This document shows positions 6,959 through 15,041 of a stretch of 19,746 nt of DNA, piece after piece. Origin of the DNA: Planctomycetaceae bacterium (GTDB taxonomy: Bacteria > Planctomycetota > Planctomycetia > Pirellulales > Thermoguttaceae); the NCBI GenBank assembly GCA_004556055.1, contig SFIW01000042.1, forward strand, positions 1 to 19,746, in the 5' to 3' direction. Position numbers and translations under genes: made by a program. Position 1 is the stretch's first letter. Each line of letters starts with the position of its first letter. The notes under the pieces were generated by a model. The model saw only the letters and a list, made by a program, of their open reading frames with translations. It ran no database searches and was not told the origin of the DNA.

Positions 6959-9586
6959 TCAAAGGGCGCGTCTTTCGCGGCGCACGGCCTTGCCGAAGAC
7001 AGGTTTGCGCTCGACTTTCTCCTCGTCGTCGGTTTGCGCGTGACGCGTCAACGCTTCGAAGCCGGGAACGTCGTAACGCTCCAAGAGTCGATTAATACGA
7101 ATTTCGATGCGCGTGAGCTCGGAGCCCTCTTCGGCGGTCACGAGGGTGAAGGCGACGCCTTCGCGCCCCATGCGTCCGGCGCGTCCCACGCGGTGCACGT
7201 AATCGTCGCAATATTGGGGAATATCGTAATTGACGATGTGGGAGACGGTCGAGACGTCAATGCCGCGCCCGACGACGTCGGTGGCGACCATAACGCGGAT
7301 CTTCTCGGCGCGGAAATCGCGCATGATGTGATCGCGTTTCGTCTGCGCAAGGTCGCCGTGAATCGCCTCGACGGAATCAAACTTCTCGGCGAGTTTGCGC
7401 GTAAGACGGTCGACGCAACGTTTCGTACGGCAGAAGACGATCGCTTGGCGCGGGTCTTGGACTTCGAGGAGTCTCACGAGCGCGTCGAATTTACGGTCTT
7501 GGTCGACGGTGACGTAGAACTGTTCGATCGTGTCGGCGGAAACGTCCTTCTGGCTGAAGTCGACCTGAACAGGATCCTTCATATACGACTTTGCGAGGCT
7601 CACGACGGGCGGCGCCAAGGTCGCGCTGAAAAGGAGGGTCTGTCGCGATTTCGGGGTGAGTCGAAGGATGCGTTCGACGTCGGGTCGGAACCCAATGTCG
7701 AGCATGCGATCCGCTTCGTCGAGGACGACCCATTTTACGCGAGCGAGAGAGAGCGCGCCGCGACTCGAGAGGTCGAGGATTCGACCGGGCGTGCCGACGA
7801 GAATATCGACGCCACTTCGCAGCTTCTCGACCTGCGAGGCGAGGGGTCTTCCTCCGTAACACGCGGCGAAGGAGATATCGTAACATTTAGCGATGCGCAC
7901 GGCTTCGTCGCGAACCTGGACGGCGAGTTCGCGCGTCGGCACGACGACGAGGGCGAGGGGCGAGTCTCCCGGTTCGCAGTCTGCGACGCCCTCGACGATC
8001 GGAATCATGAACGCGGCGGTCTTGCCCGTTCCAGTCTTCGCTTGCCCCATAAGGTCGACGCCAGTCTGCACGGTGGGGATCGCCCCCGCTTGGATCGGCG
8101 TCGGTTCGGAATAGCCCATCGCTTGGAGCGCCTTGAGAGTCGGAGCTTTGAGGTTCAACTCGCCGAACTTTTCGAGAGGATTTGAATCGGGTCTCTCGTC
8201 GTCGTCGGGAGTCGACGCAACTTCGCTTTTCGCGGCGCGGCGCTTGTTCTTAACGGGCAGAGGCTCTACCGCGTCCGGCGTTTCGGCGCGCGACAGTTTT
8301 TTTTTTGCCTCAGGCGCGGGTAGCGCGTCGACAGGCTCGTCGTCCTCGATATTTTCCCAGTATGAGATCGGATCGTCAAAGTCGCTCTTCTGCGGTTCCA
8401 CGCGCGCTTCGACTTGGTTAGCGTCGCGCTTGACGCGTTTTTTCGGCGCGGGCTTCTTGTCGTCGTCAGCGGAATTCGCGTCTTCGAGGGCGGAGGCGGG
8501 GGCTGAACTCTGGGCGGTTTCGCGCTTTGCTCGCCGTTCTTTCACGACGGGCTTGGGAGCCTCCTCCGGCTCTTTGGGGACCTCGGCGCTCTTCGCTTCG
8601 ACGGCGTTGAGACGCGAAACCAGCTCCAAGTTGACGTGAAGGAGGTTCTGAACGACGTTTGCGAGGAGTTCGATCTGCGAAAGCTCCTTCTTTTCAAGGG
8701 GCGCTTTCGACTCGGCGCCGACGGCGTCGAGAACCTTTTTCGCGTTTAGCGCCAGGGCGGTCAACTGCTCTTCGGAGAGTTTGGCGTCCTGTTGGTCGTC
8801 GAGCGCGGCGGTCGCGACGGTGGAAGAAACGGCGCGTTTGATTTTGGAGAAGAAGGACGTCTTCTTTTCGACGCGATTGGACGCGGCGGGCTCTTCGACG
8901 ACGCGTTCGGGCTCTTTCTTCTCGACGGGCTTCTCGCCTTTAGGCTCGACCTTTTTACGCTCGGCGCGTTTTGGGCGTTTCTTTTCAACGGGCGCGTCGT
9001 TCGCCTCGGGAGCGTCTTTCGCCTTGGGAGAGTCGTTCTTTTCAGGAGAGTCGAGGGATTCGGGGTTTTCGTCCTTCTCGCGCGTCTTTTTGGTAGGTTC
9101 GCGTTTTTGCGCGTCGCGTTTCGCAGGCTCGCGGTTTTCGGACTCGCGCTTCGCCTTTTTCTTGGGAGCGCGCTTGGGCGTCTCGGGGACTTCGTCTTCG
9201 GAGACGAGGTCTTTGATGTACTCTTCGTCGTCGTGCGTCAGAGACGTCTCGCCGTAACTTGGGACGGCGAAGGGATCGATTTCGCCCTCGTCGATTTCGG
9301 CGACGAAGCTTGCGTAATCCTCCGCCTTCGGGGCGGCTTTGACGCGACGCTTCTTGACGGCGTCGATCGACTCTTCGTTGGAGACGTAGAGGGTTCCGAC
9401 TTCGTGATCGCGCCGGTGGGCGGCGCGCGCGGCTTTACGTTTTGACGGGACGATCGGTTCGATCATATCTTCCTGAGCTTGGTCGTCGACGGCGTCCCAA
9501 TGGAAATCGTTCTTTGGACCTCGACGATCGAAGCGGCGCCGAAATCGATCGTGCGCGGAGGAGTTGGATTCATTCTTTTTGGCCAA
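6959..9586 (-). CDS. DEAD-box ATP-dependent RNA helicase with a long charged N-terminal extension
   Basis: It unwinds RNA duplexes using ATP. The helicase core occupies about residues 475-845: F/Q motif with Q499 (TPIQAGA), Walker A AKTGTGKT with K522, DEAD at 623-626, SAT (LFSAT) and HRVGRAGR near 800. The core resembles the RhlE/CshA group. The first 470 or so residues are unusual: very rich in Lys, Glu, Asp, Pro, Ala and Ser with many KRxxKR and EEP clusters, no domain visible, probably disordered and RNA- or ribosome-interacting. Total length is 875, against about 400-500 for typical family members. The start is TTG at 9586, preceded by AAGGA at 10 bases; the next ATG lies well inside. 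It follows the sugar-kinase gene by 87 bases. Confidence 0.93.
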   Translation of the reverse strand: MAKKNESNSSAHDRFRRRFDRRGPKNDFHWDAVDDQAQEDMIEPIVPSKRKAARAAHRRDHEVGTLYVSNEESIDAVKKRRVKAAPKAEDYASFVAEIDEGEIDPFAVPSYGETSLTHDDEEYIKDLVSEDEVPETPKRAPKKKAKRESENREPAKRDAQKREPTKKTREKDENPESLDSPEKNDSPKAKDAPEANDAPVEKKRPKRAERKKVEPKGEKPVEKKEPERVVEEPAASNRVEKKTSFFSKIKRAVSSTVATAALDDQQDAKLSEEQLTALALNAKKVLDAVGAESKAPLEKKELSQIELLANVVQNLLHVNLELVSRLNAVEAKSAEVPKEPEEAPKPVVKERRAKRETAQSSAPASALEDANSADDDKKPAPKKRVKRDANQVEARVEPQKSDFDDPISYWENIEDDEPVDALPAPEAKKKLSRAETPDAVEPLPVKNKRRAAKSEVASTPDDDERPDSNPLEKFGELNLKAPTLKALQAMGYSEPTPIQAGAIPTVQTGVDLMGQAKTGTGKTAAFMIPIVEGVADCEPGDSPLALVVVPTRELAVQVRDEAVRIAKCYDISFAACYGGRPLASQVEKLRSGVDILVGTPGRILDLSSRGALSLARVKWVVLDEADRMLDIGFRPDVERILRLTPKSRQTLLFSATLAPPVVSLAKSYMKDPVQVDFSQKDVSADTIEQFYVTVDQDRKFDALVRLLEVQDPRQAIVFCRTKRCVDRLTRKLAEKFDSVEAIHGDLAQTKRDHIMRDFRAEKIRVMVATDVVGRGIDVSTVSHIVNYDIPQYCDDYVHRVGRAGRMGREGVAFTLVTAEEGSELTRIEIRINRLLERYDVPGFEALTRHAQTDDEEKVERKPVFGKAVRRERRAL

Positions 9587-9673
9587 TTGTAGTCAGTCCT
9601 TGCTTACCGGAAGCGCGTCGGAGAAACCAGGGAGGAAAACGCGCGTCCTTAATTGTCATCATCTAGCGAAGGG

Positions 9674-10585
9674 TCAACAAACGAGCGCGTCGCGGAACTT
9701 TTCAACGCGCGCGTCGACGACGTTGCGGTCGACTGCGTCAAAAGCTTCCAACGCAAACCCTTCGATTGTCATGCCGGCGACGACGGTCGCGTAGAGGAGC
9801 GCTTTTTTCACGCTCGCCGCGTCGAGAGAATCTTCTTCCGCGAGGACGCCCATCATGGCGCCCGCAAAGGAGTCTCCCGCCCCCGTCGGATCGACCACCT
9901 TGCTGAAGGGGTACGCGGGCACGACGTAAATATCGCCTTCGGCGCTCATCCAAAACGCTCCGTACTCGCCTCGTTTCACAACGACGAATCGAGGACCCAT
10001 GCCGAGAATCTTTCTCGCTGCGGCGAACGAGTCGTTCTTAACGCCGGTAAGCGCGGCGGCTTCGCTATCGTTGAGTATGAGGCCGTCGACGCGCTTGAGA
10101 AGCGTCGCAAGTTCGCGAGGGGTGTTTTGGATGTAATAGTCCATCGTATCGGCGAAGACGAGTTTCGTTTCGGAAAGCTTGTCAAGGAGCGCCAAGTCGG
10201 CGACGGGAGAGCCGTTCCCGAGCAAGACGTATCGCGTCTCTTGGTACGCGTCGGGCAAGAAGGGGACGTAATCAGGCGTCATAACGTTTCCCTCAAAAGT
10301 CAACGTTTCACGCTGATTCATATCGTCAAAGTATCGTCCCTTCCAGAAAGTCGTTTTCTGATCTTTCCTTACTTCGAGGCCTTGGAGATCGACGCCGCGT
10401 AGTTGCAAAGCGCAAGAAAACTCGTCGTTCCAATCCCCGCCGACAATCGCGAGAAGCTGAGGTTTCGTAAAGAAACTAGCGGCGACGGCGGCGTAAACGG
10501 CAGACCCGCCGAGGGCGTGATCGCGAGCGTCGCTAGGCGTTTGAACAGAATCAAAAGCGGCGGACCCCAACGTCAAGAGCGGCAT
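9674..10585 (-). CDS. PfkB-family carbohydrate or nucleoside kinase
   Basis: This is a ribokinase-fold kinase that phosphorylates a sugar or nucleoside hydroxyl with ATP. With the start at 10585 it has 303 residues. Visible features are the N-terminal substrate-binding GGSAVYAAVAAS (about 26-37), the central NDSEAAALTG (about 172-181) and the second PfkB signature DPTGAGDSFAGAMMG with catalytic Asp238. ATG 10585 follows AGGAG by 5-6 bases. An upstream in-frame TTG (10684) has no ribosome site and adds an Arg-rich stretch foreign to the family. Substrate cannot be read from sequence; the sequence reminds me of adenosine-kinase-like sugar kinases common in planctomycetes. It has its own promoter upstream. 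Confidence 0.9.
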   Translation of the reverse strand: MPLLTLGSAAFDSVQTPSDARDHALGGSAVYAAVAASFFTKPQLLAIVGGDWNDEFSCALQLRGVDLQGLEVRKDQKTTFWKGRYFDDMNQRETLTFEGNVMTPDYVPFLPDAYQETRYVLLGNGSPVADLALLDKLSETKLVFADTMDYYIQNTPRELATLLKRVDGLILNDSEAAALTGVKNDSFAAARKILGMGPRFVVVKRGEYGAFWMSAEGDIYVVPAYPFSKVVDPTGAGDSFAGAMMGVLAEEDSLDAASVKKALLYATVVAGMTIEGFALEAFDAVDRNVVDARVEKFRDALVC

Positions 10586-10699
10586 TTTTTCTCCTAAAAG
10601 CGCTATTCCGAGAGGGTCTCGGAGAGCGCGGCGCGACAACGCGCGACGCCGCAGAGCTCCAGACGTACTTCGGAGATTATACAATGGAGGGTTACGTCA

Positions 10700-10727
10700 A
10701 TTATAACGGCCCTCAATACACTATCAA
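10700..10727 (-). promoter_or_regulatory. Sigma70-type promoter of the PfkB kinase gene
   Basis: TTGATA (10727-10722) and a perfect TATAAT (10705-10700) are separated by 16 bp on the minus strand, giving a leader of about 110 bases. A second TATAAT lies at 10681-10676 with TTGACG only 13 bp upstream of it, so that pair is less likely. The promoter lies just after the obgE terminator. Confidence 0.7.
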
Positions 10728-10731
10728 CAAA

Positions 10732-10774
10732 GAAAATAAAAAAACGAATAAATTAGGACGCCGCGAGAGCGTCC
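10732..10774 (-). terminator. Terminator after obgE
   Basis: On the minus strand GGACGC (10774-10769) and GCGTCC (10761-10756) form a 6-bp stem with a 7-base loop. TAATTTATTCG and then a run of seven T follow. The T-run is displaced by about 10 bases, so termination may be only moderate. It begins 7 bases after the obgE stop codon. Confidence 0.6.
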
Positions 10775-10781
10775 CTGAAAA

Positions 10782-11780
10782 TTACCAGCGAGGCTTCGGC
10801 TTGAGGATCTGATCGATCTTATCCACCAGCGCTTTGAGCCCGTAACCGGTGACGGCGGAGATCAAAAACGCGTCGATCCCGAGCTCGTCCTTAAAGCGCT
10901 TCTGAACCTCGACGCCTTGCGGAAGGTCGTTCTTCGTGACCGCGACGATCTCCAGACGCTTGCCAAGCTCTTCGTCAAAGTTCTCCAGTTCGCGACGAAT
11001 CGCCTTGTAGTTGCTAATCGGATCGGTTCCGTCGATCGGCGCGGGCTCCACAAGATGGAGGATGACGCCCGCGCGCTGAATATGGCGTAGGAAGTCGTGT
11101 CCCAGACCGACGCCTTCGCTAGCGCCTTCGATCAAACCGGGAATATCCGCGATGACGAAACCGCGGTCAGGCCCGATTTGCGCGAGCCCCAAGTGAGGGG
11201 TCATCGTCGTAAACGGGTAATTGGCGATCTTCGGCTTCGCCTTAGTGAGTCGACTCAAGAGCGTGCTCTTCCCCGCGTTGGGGAACCCGACGAGCCCGAC
11301 GTCGGCAATCATTCGCAATTCGAGGCGAATGGAACGTGATTGTCCCTTTTCGCCCGGCTGAGCGATCGTGGGGGAACGCATCGTAGCGCTTTTAAAACGC
11401 ATATTCCCTTTACCGCCGAACCCGCCGCGCGCGACGATGAAGGAGTCTTCGTTCTCTTTAAGATCCTTGAGAAGAAGGTCGTGATTGAGATCGAAGACCA
11501 TGGTGCCGACGGGAACGTCGATCACGAGATCGCGCCCATTTTTACCATGACACTGAGAGGAACCGCCCTGCTCTCCGTTTTGAGCTTTCCAGACGCGCTG
11601 ATTTGCGAGTTGCAACAAACTCGCGACGTTCTGGTTAGCGCGAATAATGACGTCTCCCCCTTTACCGCCGTCGCCGCCGTCGGGACCGCCGCGCGGGACG
11701 TATTTTTCCCTTCGGAAGCTGGAGCACCCGTCGCCGCCTTTACCCGCGACGACGTCGATAGCCGCTTCATCAACAAACAT
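10782..11780 (-). CDS. obgE: Obg-family GTPase, ribosome-associated
   Basis: A GTPase acting in large-subunit assembly and stress control. The glycine-rich Obg domain covers residues 1-158, with the typical GGxGGxGG runs at about 31-42. The G domain follows: G1 GFPNAGKS at 165-172, G3 DIPG at 212-215, G5 ISAVTG near 307-312. G4 reads TKND at about 282-285 instead of the usual NKxD, a visible deviation at the guanine-specificity site. No C-terminal OCT domain is present; the 332 residues end shortly after G5, as in short Obg proteins. The ATG at 11780 follows AGGAG by 6 bases. It lies downstream of rpmA, the usual neighbour, but a terminator stands between them. Confidence 0.95.
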   Translation of the reverse strand: MFVDEAAIDVVAGKGGDGCSSFRREKYVPRGGPDGGDGGKGGDVIIRANQNVASLLQLANQRVWKAQNGEQGGSSQCHGKNGRDLVIDVPVGTMVFDLNHDLLLKDLKENEDSFIVARGGFGGKGNMRFKSATMRSPTIAQPGEKGQSRSIRLELRMIADVGLVGFPNAGKSTLLSRLTKAKPKIANYPFTTMTPHLGLAQIGPDRGFVIADIPGLIEGASEGVGLGHDFLRHIQRAGVILHLVEPAPIDGTDPISNYKAIRRELENFDEELGKRLEIVAVTKNDLPQGVEVQKRFKDELGIDAFLISAVTGYGLKALVDKIDQILKPKPRW

Positions 11781-11806
11781 AAGACTCTCCTAATCTGAGG
11801 GGATAC

Positions 11807-11836
11807 AAAAAAAGGGGGCGGTATAACCGTCCCCTT
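11807..11836 (-). terminator. Strong intrinsic terminator between rpmA and obgE
   Basis: On the minus strand AAGGGGaCGGT pairs with ACCG-CCCCCTT around a 3-base TAT loop with one bulged A, followed directly by seven T. It begins 22 bases after the rpmA stop and ends 26 bases before the obgE ATG, leaving no room for a separate obgE promoter downstream. obgE is therefore probably expressed by read-through. Confidence 0.85.
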
Positions 11837-11858
11837 GAGCCCGACAAGTCGCCGTCAA

Positions 11859-12110
11859 TCAGGCGTTAGCCTCGAAGACGTTGACGCGACGTCCACCCTG
11901 ATCGAAGGTCACGACGCCGTCGATGAGGGAATAGATCGTGTAGTCGTTGCCAAGTCCGACGCCCTTTCCAGGTCGCCAACGAGTACCGCACTGACGAACG
12001 ATAATGGAACCCGGCTGGACAGTCTGTCCGCCATAAACCTTAACTCCGCGGCGCTGACCGTTCGAGTCGCGACCGTTGCGGCTAGAACCTTGACCTTTCT
12101 TATGAGCCAT
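11859..12110 (-). CDS. rpmA: 50S ribosomal protein L27
   Basis: L27 lies near the peptidyl-transferase centre of the large ribosomal subunit. The 83 residues match family length. The start MAHKKGQGSSRNGRDSNGQR is the conserved N-terminal tail, here without the cleavable extension seen in Firmicutes, and the GTRWRPGKGVGLGNDYTIYS core follows. The ATG at 12110 is preceded by AAGGTGG at 4-5 bases. L21 (rplU), which normally precedes rpmA, is absent: the 200 bp upstream hold no gene. A strong terminator follows. Confidence 0.97.
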   Translation of the reverse strand: MAHKKGQGSSRNGRDSNGQRRGVKVYGGQTVQPGSIIVRQCGTRWRPGKGVGLGNDYTIYSLIDGVVTFDQGGRRVNVFEANA

Positions 12111-12198
12111 TGTACCACCTTTTAAACTAAGTCAAAATCTTAAAAACTCCGCGAGACCGGCGCGCTTCCGTCATTTTTGGGGAAAGCGCATGACGCCT

Positions 12199-12239
12199 GT
12201 CTTTAGAGGTCGCAACGTCAAAGCGCGCGCGACAAAGAC
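12199..12239 (-). other. Structured element in the rpmA upstream region
   Basis: On the minus strand GTCTTT-GTCGC (12239-12229) can pair with GCGAC (12213-12209) and, after a 4-base bulge, AAAGAC (12204-12199), giving an 11-bp interrupted stem with a 15-base loop. No T-run follows on either strand, so it is not an ordinary terminator. It may be part of the rpmA leader, about 90 bases before the start codon. No rpmA promoter was recognised. No riboswitch or ribosomal-protein leader class was recognised. Confidence 0.35.
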
Positions 12240-12318
12240 GTCGTGGGAGCCAATCTCGCAAGTACAACGTCGCACAGTGGGCTCGCGTCACGAACGCATA
12301 AAACATTTCCCGTATATT

Positions 12319-13455
12319 TTACAGGTAAATCCACTCGTAGTCAAGTTCCCCTGGCAAATTATTATAAATTTCTTTGCCGCCGCTGTGCGCTTCATCGCCA
12401 GGATTGTAAAAATTGATCTTCAAGACCTTACGCCAAATTGAACGACCCGCGCCGACTTGAGAATCCGACGCTCCGACCCCGTCCGATTCGTCTTCGTCGA
12501 GTTCCCAACGGCAGGCGTTCGTCAAACCGCTCACGTAGACGGAGAATTTATCGATCCGCGGATCGACGTCGGTCCACGTCGCGACTCCCCAAACCGTCTG
12601 GCCGGGCAAAATCTTCATATTCGAGATGCGCGTGGAGTCGAGGATCTCGATTCCCTTGCGTCCTTCCTTCTGCCTAATGCGAACGAGCGCTAGCGGCTGG
12701 AAGGAATCGTAATAGAGCCCCGCCTCGGCGCCGCGGACATGACCGACGAAGAGATCGTCGGCGCCTTTGCGCTCGTAGGTCAGCTTGTTTTGAATCGACG
12801 AGGAGACAAAGACGAAACGCGGCACGATCGTCACGGCGCCCTCTTCGTCCCCCGCCTTGTAGACCGTCTGCTCAGGCTTGTAAGGCCCGACAAGGTTGTT
12901 CTCCGGGAACTGATAAACGACTTCTTTGTTATCCTTGTCAAGACGCTTGCTCGAGACGTCGGCGCCGACCGAATCGTCGACGACCGCCTTGAGACGCTCC
13001 CCTGTGTTCGTCACGGAGTAGACGAGATACCAGACGCGGCGCGACTGCAATTTGCCGTCGACGGTAGGATACTCGACGTCGATTGAACGCACGTTTTTAT
13101 ACGCGAATTGAAGTTGCCAGACCTCTTTTTCAAAGAAAAGGTCGCCGCCCCACGAGTAATCAAGAAGAGGGTCTTTCTCGGCTTCCGTCGAGGCGCCCTG
13201 CGAGACGATTTCGGGCAAGTCGCTCCACTGAAAAACGTCGCCGTATCCGATGAAAGGCTTAACGACGCGCATCTTCGCGTCGCCCGCGCTCTGCGCAAAA
13301 AGTTGAGGTAGGCCGACTAACAGGGCTGCGGAGGCGCAGGCGAGCGCCGCCAGACGCCGCGTCCCCTTGTCGCGCAACGTCGCCAAAGCGACGAACGAAC
13401 GGAAAAAACCGCGGCGCGAAGGGCGCTGCGCCTGTGTGTTGTGTCGGATAGTCAT
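12319..13455 (-). CDS. Secreted protein of unknown function, planctomycete-type
   Basis: This 378-residue protein has a long basic N-terminus and then a hydrophobic signal segment at about 35-54 (start LAALACASAALLVGLPQLFA), with likely cleavage near AQSAG, so it should be exported. The n-region contains SRRGFF (13-18), resembling a twin-arginine motif, but a charged stretch (LRDKGTRR) separates it from the hydrophobic core, so Sec export is more likely. The mature part has a recurring pattern (FAYKNVRSIDVEYP, RRVWYLVYSVTNTG) that I associate with planctomycete proteins of unknown function, and is probably beta-rich. The ATG at 13455 has a weak AAAGAG upstream. A good promoter lies about 75 bases upstream. 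Function unknown. Confidence 0.82.
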   Translation of the reverse strand: MTIRHNTQAQRPSRRGFFRSFVALATLRDKGTRRLAALACASAALLVGLPQLFAQSAGDAKMRVVKPFIGYGDVFQWSDLPEIVSQGASTEAEKDPLLDYSWGGDLFFEKEVWQLQFAYKNVRSIDVEYPTVDGKLQSRRVWYLVYSVTNTGERLKAVVDDSVGADVSSKRLDKDNKEVVYQFPENNLVGPYKPEQTVYKAGDEEGAVTIVPRFVFVSSSIQNKLTYERKGADDLFVGHVRGAEAGLYYDSFQPLALVRIRQKEGRKGIEILDSTRISNMKILPGQTVWGVATWTDVDPRIDKFSVYVSGLTNACRWELDEDESDGVGASDSQVGAGRSIWRKVLKINFYNPGDEAHSGGKEIYNNLPGELDYEWIYL

Positions 13456-13526
13456 AATTACGCTCTTTTAATTATCGGTCAATCGAATGTTCCATGGAAA
13501 GACGCCGCTGACGCCACGCCATATCG

Positions 13527-13556
13527 AGTATAATCCACCCCGCCCGCGCGCGTCAA
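13527..13556 (-). promoter_or_regulatory. Sigma70-type promoter of the secreted protein gene
   Basis: TTGACG (13556-13551) and TATACT (13532-13527) are separated by 18 bp on the minus strand, about 70 bases before the ATG at 13455. The rest of the 13456-13689 gap is non-coding; it holds only a weak 5-bp hairpin (13617-13633) that may end the Smr transcript. Confidence 0.65.
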
Positions 13557-13689
13557 GAACTACGCGCTTTTTTTCCTCTTATTTTCACCTTTTTGAGGGG
13601 TTCAATCGTTAGAAACGCGACAATCGGAGTCGCCTTTATACTCAATCATACTTCTCAATTCGCCCAACGCAACGAAAATCGTCTCCGCG

Positions 13690-13950
13690 TCAAAGAAAGA
13701 AAATCGTCACTCCGCCTCCGCCAAGGAAACCGATATCTTCCGCGCAGACCATTCTCTTAACCTTCGACGAACGCTCGCCCCATTCCCGAACCCTCTCGCG
13801 CAATACGCCGCGTCCCTGCCCGTGAATGATCTCGATCGACTTGTCCGAATACCGCCCGGATTCAACCATCCGCCGCACGCGCGCGAGCGCCTCGTCGGGA
13901 CGCAACCCATGCAGATCGATCGACGCGTCCGCCTTAAATTTGTACCCCAT
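13690..13950 (-). CDS. Stand-alone small Smr-domain protein
   Basis: The 86 residues consist of a single Smr domain, as found at the C-terminus of MutS2 and in ribosome-collision nucleases. The two signature segments are present: DLHGLRPDEAL (about 12-22) and IIHGQGRGVLRERV (about 41-54), ending in GGGGVTIFF. In characterised Smr proteins the DLHG and HGxG motifs are linked to nucleic-acid binding or cleavage, so an RNA or DNA nuclease role is plausible but not shown. The ATG at 13950 is preceded by AGGGGAAAG. It starts 11 bases after the glycosidase gene, so it is cotranscribed with it, although a functional link is not obvious. Confidence 0.88.
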   Translation of the reverse strand: MGYKFKADASIDLHGLRPDEALARVRRMVESGRYSDKSIEIIHGQGRGVLRERVREWGERSSKVKRMVCAEDIGFLGGGGVTIFFL

Positions 13951-13961
13951 CTTTCTTTCCC

Positions 13962-15002
13962 CTACTCAGACTTTTGCGAACTTCTCGACGCGCCGCGCGT
14001 TCCGACGATCCGCGGCGCTCCGTCCTCCTCTAATACGACTGGACGGCAAAAGACGTCGCGCGCCCAACCCGGCTCGCGACTGCGCTTCGCATGATACAAA
14101 TAGAGAAGATCACCCTTCTCGTCGTAAAAAAAAGACCCGTGACCAACGCCAAACTGACGCTCGTCGTTGTCCAAAAAAGGCGTCGATCTCTTTCGCCACG
14201 CTCCCGGCGCAAGCGGATCCTCTCCCACAAGTTCCAGAAGCCCGACCTTATACGTCGGCAGCCAGCTCGCCGCGCACGCATACGTCAAAAAGATCTTACC
14301 GTTCGGCGCGTAAAACGCCGACGGCCCCTCGTTCAGACCGCGCGTCCCGATTCGCTCCTCAACCCGTTCCCAAACGTAGTCGTCGTTCGCGCAAAGCTTA
14401 ACGCGCGCGCTCGCAGTATCCGTCGGCGGAGACGATAAAAGCGCCCCGTAAAGATACTGAACGTCGCGCGTGTCCTCCCATCCCGACCAGATCAAATACC
14501 TCTTGCCGTCTTTCTCCAAAACCGTCGCGTCGATCGCCCAACGATTATTCGTCTTACCCTCAAAATCGTCCCCTGTGTAGACGGGCCCCGTAAGCTCATA
14601 ACGCGACGTCGGATCGTCGGTTTCGGAGACGAGGACGTAGGTCTTATGATTGGCGTTGTCTCCGTCGTCTGCGGCGAAATAGACGTAAAACTTTCCGTCG
14701 AGGAAATGGATCTCGGGGGCCCAAATCTCGCGCGAATAGGGGCCCTTCGCGGGCGCCTGCCAGATAGTAAGGCGCGTTCCTTGGTCGCGAATCGTGTCGG
14801 CGTAATAGAGATCGACGCCCTTTTTTGTCGAGCGGCACCAGTATACTTTCCCGCGAAATCGAATCGCTTGGGGATCGGCGCCGGGACGCAAGTATTCCGG
14901 AGCGGGTTCCTGGGCGCCGTTAGCGAGGTCGTCCGCGCATGCGACGGCGGCGAAAGGAGCGGCGGCGACTAAACGAAGCGCGTCGCGTCTCGTGCATCTC
15001 AT
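13962..15002 (-). CDS. GH43-like glycoside hydrolase with a twin-arginine signal peptide
   Basis: This is probably an exported arabinofuranosidase- or xylosidase-type enzyme of the five-bladed beta-propeller fold. The start MRCTRRDALRLVAAAPFAAV is a Tat-type signal (TRRDAL followed by a short hydrophobic core). AVAC at 19-22 could be a weak lipobox. The three family catalytic acids fit D43 (GADPQAI, base), D158 (WAIDAT, pKa modulator) and E225 (LNEGPS, acid). The 346 residues are a normal catalytic-domain length, without a carbohydrate-binding module. The ATG at 15002 follows AAGGAG by 7 bases. It sits between a Fis-type regulator and an Smr gene in one operon, and close to tatC. Exact substrate cannot be read. 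Confidence 0.82.
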   Translation of the reverse strand: MRCTRRDALRLVAAAPFAAVACADDLANGAQEPAPEYLRPGADPQAIRFRGKVYWCRSTKKGVDLYYADTIRDQGTRLTIWQAPAKGPYSREIWAPEIHFLDGKFYVYFAADDGDNANHKTYVLVSETDDPTSRYELTGPVYTGDDFEGKTNNRWAIDATVLEKDGKRYLIWSGWEDTRDVQYLYGALLSSPPTDTASARVKLCANDDYVWERVEERIGTRGLNEGPSAFYAPNGKIFLTYACAASWLPTYKVGLLELVGEDPLAPGAWRKRSTPFLDNDERQFGVGHGSFFYDEKGDLLYLYHAKRSREPGWARDVFCRPVVLEEDGAPRIVGTRGASRSSQKSE

Positions 15003-15041
15003 TGTAAATCTCCTTAGTCAATTTGAGAGGTAAACGACCGT

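Noticed and set aside
7034..8185. 383-codon plus-strand frame opposite the helicase core
   Set aside because: It is an antisense shadow of the conserved DEAD-box motifs; composition is unnatural and no ribosome site fits.
8792..9445. 217-codon plus-strand frame rich in Phe, Leu, Gly and Arg
   Set aside because: It is the reverse reading of the Lys/Glu-rich helicase extension; the hydrophobic look comes from complementing AAG/GAG codons.
9653..10402. 249-codon plus-strand frame opposite the PfkB kinase
   Set aside because: The minus strand carries the clear kinase signature, ribosome site and promoter; the plus-strand frame has none.
12319..13455. Tat substrate because of SRRGFF
   Set aside because: The motif is separated from the hydrophobic signal core by a charged stretch, which does not fit a Tat signal; a Sec signal with a long basic start fits better.
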